A stretch of 7,339 bases of DNA from Alphaproteobacteria bacterium (GTDB lineage: Bacteria > Pseudomonadota > Alphaproteobacteria > Rs-D84). Below, one piece after another: positions 5,851 through 7,339 of this stretch; within the stretch, counting starts at the first letter, position 1, and each line of letters starts with the position of its first letter. Under the pieces are notes generated by a model. That model was given only the letters and a program-made list of their open reading frames with translations, ran no database searches and was not told the DNA's origin. The position numbers were made by a program, and so were the translations under genes. Location of the stretch: the NCBI GenBank assembly GCA_017642625.1, contig JAGCOQ010000064.1:1-7339 (forward strand), given 5' to 3'.

Positions 5851-6429
5851 ACGAAAATCATAAACGAATAATTTGTGAGGATACTTTTTCCGACCATAAT
5901 TTGTGTGTCCGTGACCAACATCAATAATGCGTGTCGGTTTCAGTTTATCAATCGGAACATCAAATGTGATAATAATATCAAACTGATTTTTATATTCTGC
6001 CAAACGATAATTTACCGTTGGACCCAAGTATGCAACACCAATATCAAAACGCGGTGATGTTTTAAGATACTTAAACGCATCACATTTAATTATCTGAACA
6101 CGTGAACGCGTAATAAGGTTCATAACACGCGCAACGGTTATGGTGAATGGCATATTTTCCAATGCGACCACCGTCATGTCACTATGTTTTGCCGCATGTC
6201 GCGCCAGCCCGCCATAACCCGCACCAATATCACACAGTGATGTTGCGTTTGGAAAATGTTTTTTTATTTCGCTGATTAATGCGCAACGCAAATATTTTGA
6301 ACTGGAAACATACGGAATCTGGTTATGCAAAACACACAAAATATATTCGACACCCCGTATGAAAATATACAATTCGATAATGAATGCAAAAAATGCAATA
6401 CAATAAAAAGTTATTTTGATGTATGTCAT
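5845..6429 (-). CDS. Class I SAM-dependent methyltransferase with an N-terminal membrane anchor
   Basis: A 194-residue protein. Residues 6-25 form a strongly hydrophobic helix, probably a membrane anchor, followed by a linker. A Rossmann-type methyltransferase core begins near residue 45. Motif I is CDIGAGYGGLA (66-76), the acidic end of strand 2 is Glu91 in VVALEN, the adenine-side motif is CDAF (116-119), and strand 4 is FDIGVAYLG (128-136). The substrate is not recognisable; no motif for a specific rRNA, protein or quinone methyltransferase stands out. The ATG at 6429 lies 3 nt after the stop of the M23 peptidase gene, in the same frame (ATG TAA ACG ATG), with no clear SD, so translation probably depends on coupling. 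The proximity suggests an envelope-related role, but that is inference. Confidence 0.8.
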   Translation of the reverse strand: MTYIKITFYCIAFFAFIIELYIFIRGVEYILCVLHNQIPYVSSSKYLRCALISEIKKHFPNATSLCDIGAGYGGLARHAAKHSDMTVVALENMPFTITVARVMNLITRSRVQIIKCDAFKYLKTSPRFDIGVAYLGPTVNYRLAEYKNQFDIIITFDVPIDKLKPTRIIDVGHGHTNYGRKKYPHKLFVYDFRK

Positions 6430-6432
6430 CGT

Positions 6433-7339
6433 TTACATTTGTATAAACCAATTTGGATTCTTGGCTAACTGATCAATGCCATTGTCCAATGTTTTGCGAT
6501 ATTCCAAAAACTTTTTCTTGTTCGCGTCATCAAGGTTGTTTATCGCAGGCAATTTCACCGTCAACGGATTTACATGCACACCATCTTTGATAACTTCATA
6601 GTGCAAATGTGGACCCGTTGATAATCCGGTTGAACCAACATAACCAATCGTTTGACCCTGTCTAACCGCTGTGTCAACACCAACGCCCTTGGCAAATTTA
6701 GACATATGGGCATACAAGGTTTCAAATGTTCCATTGTGGCGAATCTTTACATAGTTTCCATGACCACGATTAAATCCGCGTGCAACAACGCGACCCGCGC
6801 CGGCGGCCGGAATAGGTGTGCCGGTTGATGCGCGGAAATCTACACCCTTGTGTGCGCGGGTAAAGCCCAGCACAGGGTGCTTACGACTGGTTGAAAAATT
6901 ACTGGTCACTTTGGCATTGTTAATCGGCGTGCGCTTCAGCGATTTAATTGCGCCATTTCCGTTTTCATCATAGTATCCAGTTGTGCCATCACTCTTTTTG
7001 AATCGATACATTTTAACATTACCACGCAACGCTTCGAATTGGACGGCCAACACATGTCCGTTATCAACCTTTTTCCCTTCGGAAAAGTTTTCTTCGTATA
7101 ATACCGAGAAATGCTGACCCGCACGAACATCACGTTCAAAGTCCATTTCAAACGCCAACAAATCATACACGTCAATCAAGATGCCCGCCGGAATCCCAGC
7201 ACGAATCCCCGCAAGATAGAAACTGTCGCCATTTTTGATTTCGCCTGTTTTATATACGGCATGTGTGTCGCGTTCAATTTCAATCGTGTTGCAATTCCAA
7301 CCACCATTTTCAGAGCAGGTTAATTCCACCTGTTTCCAT
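6433..7339 (-). CDS. M23-family murein DD-endopeptidase (MepM/Csd3-like), 5' end outside window
   Basis: The open frame continues to the window edge (W-K-Q before the GTG at 7329), so the N-terminus, including any signal peptide or LysM/OapA domain, is not visible. Residue numbers here count from that GTG. A Csd3_N2/MepM-type preceding domain covers about 35-135 (SFYLAGIRAGIP, FERDVRAGQHFSVLYEE, GYYDENG). The LytM/M23 catalytic domain covers about 140-256: His160 and Asp164 in HKGVD, His208 in YAH, and His241 and His243 in GPHLHYE. By family knowledge His160, Asp164 and His243 bind zinc and the other two His residues are catalytic, so the enzyme should be active. Relatives cut peptide cross-links in peptidoglycan during envelope growth. 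A C-terminal helical extension of about 40 residues follows. It is the first gene of a minus-strand pair with the methyltransferase. Confidence 0.94.
   Translation of the reverse strand, partial: WKQVELTCSENGGWNCNTIEIERDTHAVYKTGEIKNGDSFYLAGIRAGIPAGILIDVYDLLAFEMDFERDVRAGQHFSVLYEENFSEGKKVDNGHVLAVQFEALRGNVKMYRFKKSDGTTGYYDENGNGAIKSLKRTPINNAKVTSNFSTSRKHPVLGFTRAHKGVDFRASTGTPIPAAGAGRVVARGFNRGHGNYVKIRHNGTFETLYAHMSKFAKGVGVDTAVRQGQTIGYVGSTGLSTGPHLHYEVIKDGVHVNPLTVKLPAINNLDDANKKKFLEYRKTLDNGIDQLAKNPNWFIQM

Overview
The window looks like a low-to-moderate GC Gram-negative chromosome, most likely an alphaproteobacterium, perhaps one of the AT-rich uncultured or host-associated lineages. This is inferred from three things. 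tilS lies directly against and overlaps ftsH, as in many alphaproteobacterial tol-pal/tilS/ftsH neighbourhoods. There is a MepM/Csd3-type M23 endopeptidase of the kind used in a Gram-negative periplasm. The DNA is AT-rich, but strong Shine-Dalgarno sites are still present at several genes. No rRNA, tRNA, CRISPR, transposase or integrase was seen.

Layout: (1) 1-290 holds the 3' end of an unrecognised gene and a clear rho-independent terminator. (2) 322-932 is a two-gene unit with overlapping stop and start: a HIT-family nucleotide hydrolase/transferase and a UPF0235/DUF167 protein, closed by a GCCG-type terminator. (3) 949-2340 is the most unusual part. It has its own sigma70-like promoter and two unrecognised Trp-rich, probably helical genes (997-1839 and 1876-2322). 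Read side by side, the two proteins contain three diverged copies of one unit of about 130-150 residues, two in the first protein and one in the second. The genes lie in the same reading frame, separated only by stop, an 11-codon mini-ORF and stop. The module is bracketed by two nearly identical 17-nt hairpins. (4) 2324-2983 carries, on the minus strand, a LOG-family phosphoribohydrolase with an extended -10 promoter that reaches into the start of tilS. (5) 2979-5850 is the plus-strand tilS-ftsH pair. FtsH has intact ATPase and zinc-protease motifs, but both pore loops depart from the family consensus. (6) 5845-7339, on the minus strand, holds a MepM-like M23 peptidase (its 5' end lies outside the window) followed after 3 nt by a membrane-anchored class I SAM methyltransferase. 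This pair converges on ftsH and shares a bidirectional terminator with it.

The recognisable genes are mainly housekeeping: tRNA-Ile lysidine synthesis, membrane proteolysis, murein hydrolysis and nucleotide metabolism. The candidate for something undescribed is the repeat-protein module at 949-2340. The sequence gives no direct evidence for its function.
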